From Leucocoprinus leucothites (lineage: Eukaryota > Basidiomycota > Agaricomycetes > Agaricales > Agaricaceae), in assembly GCA_013368445.1 (NCBI GenBank), contig JAACJO010000013.1:744001-808000 (forward strand): a DNA stretch of 64,000 nt, given 5' to 3'. A program made the translations under genes and the position numbers. Numbering within the stretch: position 1 is the first letter of the stretch; each line of letters opens with the position of its first letter. The notes under the pieces are model-generated. The model was not told where the DNA came from. It was given only the letters and a program-made list of their open reading frames with translations, and ran no database searches. This document shows, piece after piece, positions 1 to 12,762 of the stretch.

Positions 1-1117
1 TCCTGGATTTGACTGGGTATACTTTTATGATGCAACGCTGACCAGTAGGTCCGTTCAATTGCTAGGTTGTTGTATGGGTAGCAGAGTAGCTACCACGCGA
101 GTTTCTTTCATTAATCCTTTTTTAATCATGGGTAAGCATTTCGGCTATGATATTTTCTTTAACCGAGGACCCCTGACACGTCAATGCGACCATCAGTTTA
201 CTTGGCCAGTACAGTTGGATGACTGAGCAGTGCAGAAATGATGTAGCTAAGCAGTGGGGTAGCTAGGTTCCTGTCTTGTACATGTGGAAAACACGGATCG
301 TTGTCTGTTAACTGGTCTGTTGGTTCTTCTGATCCAGTTCTAGACCTTGGTCCTTATTTTTAGATTGTTTGGATCGTTCTCAGCACGGAGGTTTCCCTCG
401 AGTCCTAAAGTGGTAATTCGGTGATGCAGTGTCCTGAAGTTGAGGGTTCGAATCCCCAGAACGGTTCACAACAGTGGGCAGCTGTACTAGATTACCAGTC
501 CTGCCTGCTGTATTGGTTGACCATATTACTTCTTAGTAAGTAGCTTTGTAGCTACACCGCTAATGTACTATAGGGTTCTTAGGCATAGCATTATTCTTTT
601 ATATTACTAAGTGTGAAATCGCAAAAATATTAGTATTTCCTGTTTATTTTCGGTTTTCACGTCACAGTGTCGCATTTGTCATTGTCTATTTACTTTTTGT
701 TTATCTGTTTATTCGTTTATCATCGCATTGTGAGTTTCACGATATTTACATGTTATTTGTCCAATTTTGCGTTATCTTAAATATGTTGCTACTAGCTCAT
801 GTATTACCCATTCTGAATATTGACTAAGATTCCACTCTGAATTCTCTGTCCATTATTCCTTCAGTGTTGAATTCCAATTTGCACTGCCTGTCATCTTCCT
901 CTTAGACCAAATTGGTCGACGCGATATCGGAAGGGTGCAGCACATACGCTGAAGCCAATGACCGACCTCTCCATAACTTTCACACACTTAGTAAGCGCCG
1001 GTATTTCACAAATCTTGACAGGGTCCCTATACTCAGAACATTGTCCAACGAGTCAAATGCACTGACCCAGATGGAGATTACCTTGCTACACTCAAGCATC
1101 AACAAGCTACAGAGTGA
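1..1117. other. No gene recognised
   Basis: This is AT-rich sequence, low in CpG, with no supported reading frame. A tRNA B-box-like string lies near 451-461 but lacks a consistent cloverleaf (see rejected items). It is probably the interior or flank of the mobile element whose gag-like fossil follows. Confidence 0.4.
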
Positions 1118-1915
1118 TGTGCACAGAATTCTGAGCACACCTCAGCTGATGACAAAGGAGAAACTTCTCCATCTAGCATCAAACCTCAACAACATCATAA
1201 TGTGGCTACACACAATGCCATATTACCATGTACACCCCCTCCAACACCTACTAATGAGCCTCCTCAAAATACCAATCAAGACACGACTCGGCCTGGATGT
1301 ACTAGTCAAACCTGCGACATATGTCATGGAATGGGTCATATCAAGATGCTTTGCCCGGGATATCATTGCACCTGGTGCAACACTTTTGCCCCTGGCCATT
1401 TCACCAAGTATTGTTCCCAAAATCCTTATAAAGGAATTGCTTGACTGGATCTACCCCCAGTTGCCCTGGCAGCACTTTCCATTACTGAAGGAGTCAATGC
1501 CACCAAGGCTCTTGCTCTGCAGTCCATCTCTGGATCTACCAGAGTACAGCCCCAACAGTCTAGTGTACCAACTGATAATCACGGCACTCCCATCACCGAT
1601 GCTGTCAGACTTCGATCCAAATGACATAATCCAACATCCATAGCCATTAACACCACCTCCCTTGGCCCAACCTACAACCCTACTTTTATGCCATGATGAG
1701 GCCATAAACCCACACCAAGAGGAAGATAGTATGGTCATCTCCAGACATCAGTCTGTTCCTCCCATCCAAACCATTGAGGACACAGTCCAAATGGACGTCC
1801 CCATCATGGTTGAACTTCTCACATCTATGAAGGAGACTGACCCCTTACACCCCCATATGAAGATGGCAATTACAAATCTTATTATGATGATGAAGCCAAC
1901 TTCAACATAGACAGT
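1118..1915 (+). pseudogene. Gag-like double zinc-knuckle protein, decayed
   Basis: The best reading frame begins after a stop at 1115 and runs through a Ser/Pro/Gln-rich stretch to two zinc knuckles at about 1310-1415. The first knuckle reads CDICHGMGHIKMLC (C-x2-C-x4-H-x4-C) and the second CTWCNTFAPGHFTKYC (C-x2-C-x6-H-x4-C). Such paired knuckles are typical of nucleocapsid-like proteins of fungal retroelements that bind RNA. A TGA at 1442-1444 interrupts the frame, yet sensible Ala/Gln/Ser-rich coding continues in the same frame to about 1623. The remainder to 1915 (ending near YYDDEANFNIDSEG) is readable in shifted frames. A longer overlapping open frame (912-1643) has no recognisable motif and is likely a shadow. 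No protease, integrase or reverse transcriptase follows, so this is a fragment or a gag-only, non-autonomous element. Confidence 0.55.
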
Positions 1916-1970
1916 GAAGGTAATTTACCTTAGTGACTTAGATATTTACTAAGATGTGGACATCTTAGCT

Positions 1971-3022
1971 AGGAAAGGGATAATGTTATGTATATTGATT
2001 ATATCTAGCATTTGTTTCCTATACAATATGAAGTCAATATTAGCTTTACTTAAGTAATATCACAATTATGTTTTCCTTTATTTTGTTCTTGTATTTTCTA
2101 GTTTGTTTTAACTTGTTTACTTTGTCTCATTATGACTTGTTTGGTTTTGTTTATCTTTTGATGACATGTGATTATTAAATATAGCTGCGCTATATTTGGA
2201 CTTACCTTGTGATCAATCAGATGATCAAAGAAGAACTTCTAAAGCTTCTTAGACAGATCACATCTTATATAGTTTAATTAGCATTAAGGAAGCTGTACAC
2301 TTCTCTTCTTTCATTAGAAGCCCTTACCCCTAGTTAATAATAGATACAGACTTGTATCATATATAAGTTGTTGACATCTACCAAGGAGAAACATTGTTTC
2401 TACTTGGTTAGATGGAGACTCAATATGAGCCTTTATCTATACAAAGTCAAATTGAACTTAAGCTCTAAGATCTCAATTACTGAAGTCTTTATTATTATAA
2501 TTGCCATATTATAACTCTGACTTAGTAAACGACTTTGTGGCTTACCAAGAAGGAGTCCCCTTTGATAAGATCAATCTGATACTTATCACGCCAGCTTAGG
2601 ACCGGTCCAGTGTCACTATAACAAGTAGCTACCAAGCTAAGAAGGCTTGTAGTTAAGGCATATCAACCACACCAGCACCAGTGAGTGACTGAGTGGGTGA
2701 TTATAGACAAGGTCCAGTTGACCTTAGAGAGAAACAGAGATAGCCTCAGGATAAAAGATCTTAGTTATAGAAGTCAGCTAAGCGTTGCAAACTGCACACT
2801 TAGTCAGGATCCTAGTACAGTATTTGAGAATTTCACAAAGTAAATAAAACAGCATTTAGTTTCATCACACATTTTGCATTATTCAGTAGTAGCTACATAA
2901 ATCCTCATCTATTTCTCATACTTCCCCTTGAATTTGTTTGAGGTTACATTCTAGCTACCTAGCTAGTACTCTGCTTGACATTATATCCATACGTCAATGA
3001 GCCTCTACAGCGCTGTGTAACA
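1971..3022 (+). repeat. Possible LTR with polypurine tract
   Basis: A purine-rich tract, AGGAAAGGGA (1971-1980), sits directly after the gag-like fossil. It is followed by TGTTATG at 1984, the order expected of a polypurine tract and the start of a 3' LTR. The following kilobase is AT-rich and non-coding. Candidate ends are CTTGACA near 2981 or TAACA at 3018-3022, which would mirror the TGTTA start. The partner LTR is not in the window and no target duplication can be tested, so the call is tentative. Confidence 0.3.
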
Positions 3023-4190
3023 TTGAGTTGATATACAATCCACAAAAGAAGTTTGAACTTACCAAATAAGCAACTCGAGTAACACATTTGTACATGAGTT
3101 TGACCTTCACAGACTTGAGAATGTATAGGATTGATTGAGTTAACTGGAGGAGGTCTTGGCTTGGGACTTGAACCACCTCATTGTCATCAGTAATGCTCAA
3201 GGATTCCGTGATCTGAGACAAAGTCAGATAAAGCTTATACAATGCAAGGCCACCTCACCTTTCTCTTGATCTCACATTGGCAGCAACTAAGCTTGTTGCA
3301 GATGTGTGCCTCAATGAGCCTCTTCTTCCCTTCCTCTGACCTCATGTTTGAGTGGAAGCCAATGCCATGCTTATTCATGACAAAACCCTATCCATAGCAG
3401 AGTAAACAATGAGATATTTAATCAATAAGCTCATTGACTCACCCAAAGCAACTCGATGGGACCATCCTCAGGAATATGTTCCATATTTGAGGCCCAGTCC
3501 TTCTCAGCATACCGCACAATGTCAGGGTTCATCAGCATTATGAATGACTGGCAGTCAATGTATTTCTTAATGAAAATATCAATAAGCTTCAAGTACAATA
3601 GCAAAAAACAGATGACTTATAGAGACTTCCCCAGGCATTGCCCAAATGGAGGCAGCACTACTGGTCACCACACCAGCTCTGAGCATATCACGCATGCCAA
3701 GTATCATTGCTGTCGAGTAAATGACCTGCTCAGCAATAGACATCTGCAGCCAGGGTGGATATGACAAAATCTGATGTACTAAGACATGGTGTACTGAAAT
3801 ATATGCATTGAGCTCTTGCTGAGTTGTCTTTGAGAGCTTTTGTTGGTGGCCAGCACTCAGGGCAATCTGACCAAGGTCTTCAGCCTTCCTCTTGCACTTG
3901 GGCTTCTCAGCCACAGAAGGGATAAGAGACAGGGACCGTGATGAGTTCTCCAAAATGACAGAAAAAACATCCAGAGCATCCACCTCAGAGGCAGGCTCTA
4001 CAGGCCCACAAATAGGGGAGCTGGGGATATTATCCAAGTCAAGAGAAATAACCATGTTGGTGACTTGAGTGGGAGTGGAAGCAGTCAAACATGAACTCAC
4101 ATCATTTTGTTCAACTGAATTGTCACATGGTGTTGCGGGACTTAGGCAAGTTCTGTGGGATGGTTTCAAACTGAGCTTATAGCACCTCAA
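2994..4190 (-). pseudogene. Uncharacterised spliced ORF, probably repeat-associated
   Basis: The main open part spans 3579-4190 (203 residues). It begins with a Ser/Thr/Pro-rich and acidic segment. A basic, nuclear-signal-like stretch (KPKCKRKAEDLG) follows, then a helical part. Further coding fragments seem to continue leftward in other frames at about 3440-3580 (with YAEKDWASNMEHIPEDG) and 2994-3242, separated by probable short introns. I do not recognise the product. The general layout, a low-complexity N-terminus with a lysine-rich patch and a helical C-terminus, recalls multicopy proteins of unknown function scattered in Agaricomycete genomes. It lies head to head with the decayed transposon-like gene at 4.39 kb. 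The start at 4190 is the first ATG of the frame and may not be authentic. Confidence 0.35.
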
Positions 4191-4389
4191 AGGAAAAAAA
4201 GCTGAAGATGATGGTGGGTCAACACAACAATAAGAAACATACCTTGTTGATTATCTCTAGATTTTGAGTCACTTCCAGGCAAAAGGCTCAAGTGTATACC
4301 ATGCCTGGAACAGCTGGGATATGATAAACACTTCAACCATAAAGGAAAAGGGAAGCACAAAAAGTCAAGGACTCACCTGAAGGCCATAC

Positions 4390-7300
4390 TGAAATGGTGC
4401 TCAAGAGAACCAACTGGCAATGGTGCTCATTCAGTTTCTCAGAAAAGTTACACATGCAGTGATCTCACTGGTGTTACTGGATCAGTTCCCTCTGGATCTC
4501 GCACAGCTATTGATCAGCTTCTGGAAGGGCTGTTCACTGATCACAATGTCGATAACAAGGACACAAATAGGAACTCTGGTTTCATGGACATTGAAATGCG
4601 TGAATGCATTGGGAGTGAGAATGACTTTAGTAGTGGAGAACTCTTAACAGCCAGAAAGTGTGCTGATGACGGCATAATGAAAGTCTGCAAAGAAATACAC
4701 ACCAAACTCATGGGAGGCCCATACACTTCATCAATGCATCATGAGTACAAAAATAAAGATAATGAATATGATGGTGATTCAAGTACTTACACCAAATCTG
4801 AACTGAGTCCAGACACCTCAAGCTGGTTCCTATATCCTTCAAAGATGGTGTTTTTCCTGGACCTACTGGATCATCTACCACACCTGAGGCTCTCCAATGA
4901 TCAGCTCAAGACTGTGATATGGGTCATGAAAGAAGTGGGAACACCCAACATACCTTCCTTTTATTCCCTTCGAAAACTCCAGGTAAAACTGCAAGGCAGC
5001 CTTGTTGAAACGAAAAAAAGTTCATCGATCACAGGGACAGAGTTCTTTATGAATAGCCCTGTTGAAATAGTTCATTTGGTGAGATCTTTTAGGCATCCAA
5101 CCCAGCAGTTTTACTCACCATCTGCCAGGAATGGGCAAACCCCTGCATCCAGCACCATTTACACATCTACCCTGAAGTAACCAATGTTGTGTCTGAGTTC
5201 TGGTAGGCTGCAAAGTATGTCAATGAGGTTCCAAATGTCCAGTTGACACCAATGTGGGCTGATTGGAAAAATAGTCCATACTGTCACTTCTACATGAAAG
5301 AGATCACCTAACTTTAGACTGGCACATGTATTGTACTATTGCACTGGGTGGTGTATCAAAGGGAGGAACATGTGCAAGCTGTCATCCTGCACGAAGTAAG
5401 ACTGGGTGAATATGAACTCGACAATCCAGAAAAGCAATACATACCTTGCACACATCTGTCCAGGAATCTTTTGGACATGAAAGCAGCATTCCCACATCTT
5501 CTAATCCATGGTAAGTGCACATACAAGTGACACAGAAATTGATGTTGCTCACCTTTTGCAGGAAGCCCTACACTTACAGCTCTCAATGTTGCACAGAGCT
5601 CTGAGCCACATCCTGTCCGAGCAATTGCAGATGGGCATCCAGCGTTCTGTATCTGGTTGGTCCCCTGGATGGACGATGTGTCAGGGAATCAAAGCAAGTA
5701 GTACAATGCTCTCATGAATGTGTACTTCACAAGTGCAAACCTGCCACAGCATATCCAGATACAGGAGTATTTTATCCATTTCATCTCTACCTCACCAAAG
5801 GCCACAGCTTTAGACTAGCTTGATGCTTTCTCCAGAGAACTGTAAGTCCATCTCACAACCTTACTATTGCATTTGTTCAAGACCAGCTTGTGTTGAAGGT
5901 GAGGCAACACCTAGCACAAAGCATGGGACTGTCAGCTCAAACAGGAAATTATCTTTCAAGTATATGTGCACCTTCATACAGGGGATAACCCAATGCAAGC
6001 TGAGCTAGCATCAAACCCTGGCTCAAACACAAAGTTTTGGTGTCACTCAGACATGTCAGGAGGAACAAAGGAAGTGAAGGAAACAAATGAAGGGTATCAA
6101 ATGCTCTATCAGGTAAGTGATTCATGTGATAGATTGATGAACATCTGAGAGCTGATTGGTCAATCTCACTGACCCACCCAGTTTCCAAAAGGGAAGGTTC
6201 GAATCCCAGAGGAGACAATTAACATAGTTAAGGATCAATTGTGAGCTGCTGCACTGGGGGTACAGCCAAGTTGACAGACTTACCACTGATACTGGCATCA
6301 AAGATTGCATAGCTGTTGTTTGGGCTCCACAGTTAATTGAACAAGCAAACAGCAAGCAGCAAATCCACATTGATTCAGAGGCAACAAGAGACCCATGTCT
6401 CAATGTGTGAATGTCAAAGAAAGATCTCAAAGCATTGAAAGATACAATTAAGATTGAAATACAGCATGATGTCATCTATTGGCTGATCACACAACTGGAA
6501 GACTGTTTTTCCCAGCTACCTGTCAATTCTTGTAAGTTAGGGCCTGTATATACCGCAATGTACATTGACTGAAATTCGAGCTCAACAGTTGATCATTTGA
6601 GTTTTTGAGCTGGAGATCATTTCAATATCTTATTTGGAATCCCAGGTACATTGTGGAGACACTGTCTTGGAGATTGTCAAATCAATGAATCATATCTGTC
6701 AGGTCTTGATCCCCATGCAGACATGCAGTGTGAGATTCTTCACACAACTCTGCTAGGAATTGATAAATATATTTGGTATAAAACCTCTGACAAATGGATA
6801 CACTAAAAAGATCAAGAGTTTGCAGCAAAACTTGAATCTCCTTTGACTGATGGACTTACAATTGACTCATTTTGACCCCATTACATGCTTCAGTATAAGG
6901 GTTCACTTATTGGTCATCAGCTGAAGGCACTTCAACAGCTGGCAGTCTTCAGTCTAATTCCTGAACCTTCTGATATAGAGATGAGAGAGGCCAAGTTGTT
7001 TGATTTGTGGAAAGCACAGGGCAAGCTTGGAGCTCTGCTCTGGTTCCCAGAAATTCAGGATATGGATGCATATTTGGTACATGCAAGTATCCGCCAAGTT
7101 CTCACTTGATACACTGTCAATCATTTATTCAATCACACAGCAGGAGGACCTTGATGTTGCAGTGGATAATGTCCTTGACTGTTGGGGAGTGTTTGACACA
7201 GCATGTATCTAATATAAACTCAAACTCCACCTTCTGGCGCACCTATGAAGAGATATTTACTGCTTTGGCCTGGCCATTTTATTCTCAACAGAAACCTTTG

Positions 7301-8410
7301 AAGCATGGAATGGAATATTCCAAATGTGTAGTGTTCTTTCAAATCATCAATCATCTAGTTGCAACATTGCTGAGACTCTGGCAGGAATGGAGGCATTTAA
7401 ACACATTGCAAGTGGCGGATGGTGGAAGATGAATGAGACTTACATTGAAGCAGGAAAAAGTATTCTGGATTGTTTTCAGAATAACCAGTCATTTTGTCAC
7501 TGGCTTGGCCTGAGCTTGGAGACTAAAGCTGATCCAGGTTTGCAATATTATATCAGACTTTCTATTCGTTCTCATAGCTCAGCACCAGGCACAGTCAAGA
7601 AAATTGCTAAAGGTGCACAAAAACTGGCTGACCTTGCAACTTACATCAAGGGGTGGAGTTGTCAAAATGTGTTTCATGGCCACCTGGACCAATTAATGAC
7701 CACACAGTTCATTGAGGGCTCTTATGTGGTTTCTGATGCAAGGGACATATGCAAGCAACACTTGTGGGTGTTGTATTTGCCTAGTTCGGTATATTCAGTG
7801 TTTTCGTGTTCTCACCAAGAGATTTGACTCGGAATCTCGCAAAGAATGGTCAGGTGTATGCAGGACAAATCAGTCAAATCCTGGCCACCTCTTCAGGTCC
7901 GATTGAAACAACCTCAGGTGTGATTCATATAGAACATTACTTGGTTACTTCAGTCAGGCATCCCATGTTGGGCATGCCAGTCCTTGAGAAATCAGAGGTT
8001 AATGATGTCATGCCATTGAAGGTAAACCTCTGATATCATCATAATCACCTTTTTTTAAACTGTATTCTCAGTCTATCAGATTTATTTCAATGCTCAATGT
8101 GATCCAAGAGGTCCTTGCAATACTCAAAGCAGTTCAGACAGTGAAGCTAGCCCTCTACATGTCCAGCAGTTTGTTATTAATACTCATGCACTCCATAACA
8201 CACATTTGCTCTGCCATACAATACCTCATGAGCTTACATGGCCAATCGCAAAATACAAGAAGGATGTTTGTATTGAGGAGTACAAGGGATGGGCTCAGGC
8301 TCTACAAATATCAGGTCCTGCAAAGAGGCAAGCTGCAAAAGAAAAAGTGGCAGCAACTCAACAGAGAAACAAGGCAGCAGTGCTGGCTGGACAAGGCTGA
8401 TTATTTTTAG
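4390..8410 (+). pseudogene. Agaricomycete multicopy transposon-like protein, decayed
   Basis: Several exons line up with a large (about 1,000-residue) multicopy protein family that I recall from mushroom genomes. It behaves like a mobile-element protein, but its biochemical role is unknown to me. Landmarks in order are FLDLLDHLPHLRLSNDQLK (about 4850-4910), VSEFWQAAKYVNEVPN (about 5190-5250), FCIWLVPWMDDVSGN (about 5650-5690), SNPGSNTKFWCHSDMSGGTK (about 6010-6070), DMQCEILHTTLLGIDKYIW (about 6722-6776), and a C-terminal part to 8410. Introns are visible at 5511-5562 and about 6113-6180, with GT/AG ends. The frame is broken by many stops, including TAA 5309-5311, TAG 5315-5317, a TAG after NQSK near 5700 and another near 5817. 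These replace positions where Gln is plausible (CAA/CAG to TAA/TAG). CpG is very rare here, with 2 CG in 7201-7560. Confidence 0.6.
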
Positions 8411-9239
8411 AGGGGTCTCAGTTTGATGACTTTTTCATTCTAATGTTATCGTTGTAGTCTTGCTCTCATGTAATAGGTTTACAAATCTATACTTGTCCTC
8501 AGGAATACTGTTTCCTAACCATCAAGAGCTTACAGTCAGTTGACCCTCATATGAATATAAATTTATGGTCATCTCGTAACATCACTTCTAGATCAGAATC
8601 CTTGATTGTTAGTTGATAGTTAGGGCCAAACAGGTGTGTAGCATGTGCAAAGATTGATGGGCAAGCAAGAACCATTGTCCACACACTCCCGCTCTAATCT
8701 GCTTATGACTCTGAGCCAGAGGTGTTGAGATTTTGTTATCTTATATATTTGAGTGCATGTCTATAGGAGAATCAGTTGCTGATAGAAACCTAAGGACTAT
8801 GTACCATTCTTATTGAGAATATGCTCAAGCAATCCAATCATGCCAGGGGTACCAATAATTTACTGCTACTGCTACCACACAACCCACTACACTACTGCTA
8901 TGTTCATCAGTAAAAACTCCAAATACATACCTGCACAGGCATGGTGGTTATCAAATATAATTCTGTTGCTCCCCATGCATTGAAGATAACATTGTGTCTT
9001 TTGCCACGCTTGAGCCATGCCAGGCTATCAATGCATGCCATTAGACCTGCCTTTCTGCTGAGGCTCTTGTATGAGGCCAACAGAGTGGTCCCCCCAATAT
9101 ATGCTCTATGCCAGATAGGCAAAAGACATGCTAGGGGTTGACATACTGCCAAGCCCCTGACCTATGAGTTCACAGACTGCCAATCCTAAGGTCTACTATG
9201 GCATGATAAAAGCTCAATTGAGCGGGGTTGAGGAACCCT
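8411..9239. other. No gene recognised
   Basis: This is AT-rich spacer between two coding fossils. Short open frames on both strands lack motifs. A loose run of CTGCTACTGC-like triplets near 8865-8905 is related in composition to the minisatellite at 10.9 kb. Confidence 0.4.
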
Positions 9240-9847
9240 GAGGCCTGATCCACTATGTTTACCCATGGAACCCGAGATAAGATATATATATTGAGGCACG
9301 TAGACAGAATTGAGGATCCAGGAGAGTTGATTTATTGCCATATTAGCATTCAAACTTGCACAATTTTGAAACCTCGATTCAAAGCCAGGGGCCACAGATA
9401 CAAACTTGAAGTCCCCACAAGTCACACAACACTGGTACCAAACAGAACCAAACTTGCTGTTGACAATACATCCCCTGTTCCAGTTGTCCCTTGACTATAC
9501 CCAACACTTTACATCCTTTCTAAGTCAAGGTTTGCTTCATCTTTCGAGTGTTAGATATGAATGCTGACTTCGAAGATGGTCTCAAGATTACCCTCTATAC
9601 ATTGGATTGATCATCTAGAACCCACAGCCAATACTGTGCTCCTTACCATAAACTCCAACCAAAGTCCATTATCTTGGCCTCATATATGCACATATATTCA
9701 TGATATTATTGTCTCTTTCACGTAGTGGGAGTCACAGGTCCATCACCTCAGTATTCTTTGACCCCTCAATCGGCCTCTAGTGAGGTTGAGGCAGTTGCAG
9801 CCACAGCCATAGATGTGGACATAGACGCAGATATGACAGCTGCTGAG
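9240..9847 (+). pseudogene. Fossil coding exons, unknown family
   Basis: An open stretch at 9255-9494 reads as plausible protein (DKIYILRHVDRIEDPGELIY and onward) and ends in a stop. A second candidate exon, about 9727-9847, is bounded by an acceptor-like TTTCACGTAG on its left and a good donor (GAG/GTGAGT) on its right. It encodes a Val/Ala/Asp-rich segment. The two are not in a clean gene model, no start codon can be chosen, and sequence beyond 9850 is hydrophobic low-quality reading. I treat them as relics of one spliced gene of the same repeat-rich neighbourhood. No function can be given. Confidence 0.3.
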
Positions 9848-10904
9848 GTGAGTGATTTTCCTTCTCTTTTGCTGGCTGGCAGTTGTTGTGGTGCCTTTTG
9901 TTTCATGTTTCTTGGTTATGCATTTCCATGGCCTTGTGTTGTCCTCACCTCCTGTTTGGGCTCCCTGTCACTTTGATCAAGCTTTTTCCTGTGATCCAGC
10001 TCAGGCTTCTATGTCTTATTTATCTCTTTTCATGGCACTGGCTTTCTCATTTCCTCAACAACATACACCCTATGGACTACTGTGTCACTTCTGCTCACTG
10101 ACTTCAGTGCATTGTAATACTTCATGTACTTCTACTTTAGATGCAATACTAATATTCCTGCTGTGTTTTCTGATTTATATGTGATTAATGTAAGAGCCAC
10201 TCGACTATTGATAGGAACCTTGCTTGAGCACCTGGTAGACCTAGTACCATCAGGTATGTACATAGATACTCTCCCATTCTAGCATAAGCTGGCATTGGTG
10301 TATAGTCTGGCAATCGCTGGCCTAGGAGCCCAATGCACACCTGTGTGGCCATGGACCAAGCCCAGTCTGGTGAATATGGTGGGCCTGGCCAGCTCATGCA
10401 TGTTCTGTTGAACATGCTATGCGCAGGTATTTATTTGGACCTTTTACTGACATTACCACTACACTACTGCTACTTACTATATTCTACATAGTGTCCTTAC
10501 TGGGCTCATGACCATCCAAAATACCCACTATTGCTGCAGTTAACACCCATGCTGCGTGTAAAGCTCATGTGATACCTCCTATGCAAAATAAACAACTAAG
10601 CTTGCTTGCTCTCTTTATTTTCAGCCAGTGCCCTACATGAGCTTCACCCTCACACTTCAAGGGTCTCCTTAGATCACTTCGAACGTCATGGCTATATACC
10701 TATTAGTACTAAACAGATACTGTCTCAATAACAACTGTCTCAGCCTCCAGTATAACATAATATAGCATAATTGCCTCAAGATACCTTGCCCTCTGAGTCA
10801 AAACTTTACTCCACACTGCCATCCATTTGCAGCAGACCCATTGTCACCATGGAAGAAGTGCTGAATCCTCAATTTTTGTTAGGAAACAACAATGGGCAAG
10901 GTCC
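9848..10904. other. No gene recognised
   Basis: The open frames here (for example 9852-10184) are rich in Leu/Phe/Cys with no conserved motif, no plausible start context and no matching exon. I see only CpG-poor non-coding sequence. Confidence 0.4.
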
Positions 10905-11105
10905 ATTTGAAGGTACAGTAGTGAATGTATAGTGACACTGTAGCGGCACCATAGCAGCACTGTAGTGGCACTGTAGCAGTAGTGTAGCAGGACTGTAGCA
11001 GTAGTGTAGCAGGACTGTAGCAGATATGTACTGTAGCAGATGCATAGTAGTAGTGTAGTAGGTGTGTACCGGGACCATAGCAGTAGTGTAACAGTACATC
11101 AGCAA
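10905..11105. repeat. GTAGCAGT-type minisatellite
   Basis: This is an imperfect tandem array built from variants of CACTGTAGCAGTAGTGTAGC and shorter TGTAGCAGG blocks. The open frame on the minus strand (10869-11105, rich in Tyr/Thr/Leu) is a by-product of the repeat. The same core, as TGTAGCGG, recurs at 30528-30613 on the other side of the copia nest. Confidence 0.7.
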
Positions 11106-11559
11106 TCTTGGGTTTTAGCTGCTAGCATCTACTAGCATCTACTAGCATCCACTAATGATTGAATGGTGATATGTAATGTATATATATAGCTATAAAGAGC
11201 ACTAGTACTATGTAGTGTTGTCCCAGTATTAGGTAGTGCTCCATAGCATTGGCCCTGTGTTAGATAGTACTTGGATAGCATTGGCCCTATGTTTGGTAAC
11301 ACTGGCCCCTACATCAGAAAAATATTTCAATGACTTGGGTCACTTGAGGAGATGCTCAAAGCAGGTTCAAGGCAAAACAGCTCAAGTCAGATGTATTCTT
11401 AAGGATGTGGAATTTCAGCAGAATTCTGGGCAGTTATAGAATACTATTTTTGGTTTCTCAAGCCACTCTCAAGTATGGTATTAGACTCAAGCAAAAAAAA
11501 AGTATATCTGAGCGAAATAATACAGTATCTAATTTAACCAATATTACAATTAGAGAGAA

Positions 11560-11685
11560 AAAAAAGATGTAAGGGGAGGGAAAGGAGAAGGAGGGAAGCA
11601 TCTAGAGAGGGTAGAGGAGAGAGAGGGGAGGGAGGGGAGGAGGGAGAGGGCAAAGGACAGAGAAGGGAGGAGAGAGAAGGTAGAG
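11560..11685. repeat. GA-rich low-complexity tract
   Basis: This is a purine-only-like stretch of GGGAGG, GAGAG and AAGG blocks abutting the left end of the foldback element. A similar G/A-rich tract lies beyond the right end (13195-13510). Confidence 0.75.
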
Positions 11686-12001
11686 TAGAAAGCAAACTCT
11701 AGTTTTGAAGTTCAACATATTTACATGATCATGTGATGCCTCTGCTTGAGCTGACATACCCTAACCCTAAATTGATGGAAGTCATGTGCTTGAGTATTGC
11801 CTGGGCACTGCTTGGGCAGTTAATCTCTGGACTATATGTGTTATAAACAAGCTTCTCAGGTGAATTCAATGAGTTAAACATATTTCCTGGAGCTCAAAGA
11901 ATTTAAACAAGAACAAAGATAGGCACTGAAGAAGATTGGCTGGGTCACATGATCAAATAAGCACCTGTCGGCTTGAGCAGGCGAACCCTAATCTTAGGGT
12001 T
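11686..12001 (+). repeat. Left terminal inverted repeat
   Basis: This matches the reverse complement of 12763-13078 with only scattered differences. The match ends inward at CTTAGGGTT. It includes CATACCCTAACCCTAAA and GAACCCTAATCTTAGGG. Confidence 0.85.
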
Positions 12002-12762
12002 ATTTTCTTCTATATTATACTGGTTCAACAATGTAACACCAACTAAGGTATGTATTCTATACAGTAATTAGGACTTATAGAAATATATTGGGTAGTGACA
12101 CAGGACAAAGAGAGTAGAAAATATATTTATAGCAATTTTTGAAGACAAAGAACATCAAAAATAAAAATGATCACCTCAAACAAATATCCAAAAGATGGAG
12201 TTATTAATAGGAGAGAATAGACAGTCAATCATAGTATTACTATATTATTGGCTACATCATTTTTATATAATTGTGGATAGTCTTATATCAACCATATCTA
12301 CCAGAGACAAGGCCAATCTAGTTACCAGTCACAAAGGTACTAAGGTGTTAATTCATAAGGTTGATTCATGGATTGATATGAGGCTAACCATATACCCTAT
12401 ATACAAAATAAAATAGACAATTAGCTCTGTAATAAGTGAAAGGGGATTATCAGGATTTTGTTTTTATTTTAGGTTATGAGCTGTCAACCTAATTTTCCCT
12501 TGGAATTATTGTCCACTCTCAAATGTAATTCACTGTTATGAGTCTTTGAGTATCCTCAAACCTATTGTCAATTTTGGTTTATAGCTAGAATCTAGACTTG
12601 GTCACAAGCTATGCAACACAACTTCATAGATTAATCAGTGGATATCTTTGTTAATGGGAACTAATTCAGGAATGTCTCTTGTAGTCATTTATGAAGATAC
12701 TTAATCTTTTTATTGCTGCTATATTTACTAGTTTATCAAGTACAGAGCATGAGTTATAAGTA

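Noticed and set aside
404..475. tRNA-like string with a perfect B-box GGTTCGAATCC near 451-461
   Set aside because: The T-stem pairs only over three bases, no acceptor stem of normal length forms at tRNA distance, and the A-box is poor. It could be a decayed tRNA-derived SINE, but this cannot be supported.
912..1643. 243-residue open frame as a real gene
   Set aside because: The zinc knuckles lie in another frame of the same segment, and this frame has no motif, so it is a shadow.
6190..6215. Second B-box-like string GGTTCGAATCCC
   Set aside because: It falls inside an exon of the transposon-like fossil and reads in frame as FPKGKVRIPEETINIV right after an intron ending CACCCAG, so the match is coding chance.
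10869..11105. 78-residue minus-strand open frame rich in Tyr and Thr
   Set aside because: It is a translation of the GTAGCAG minisatellite.
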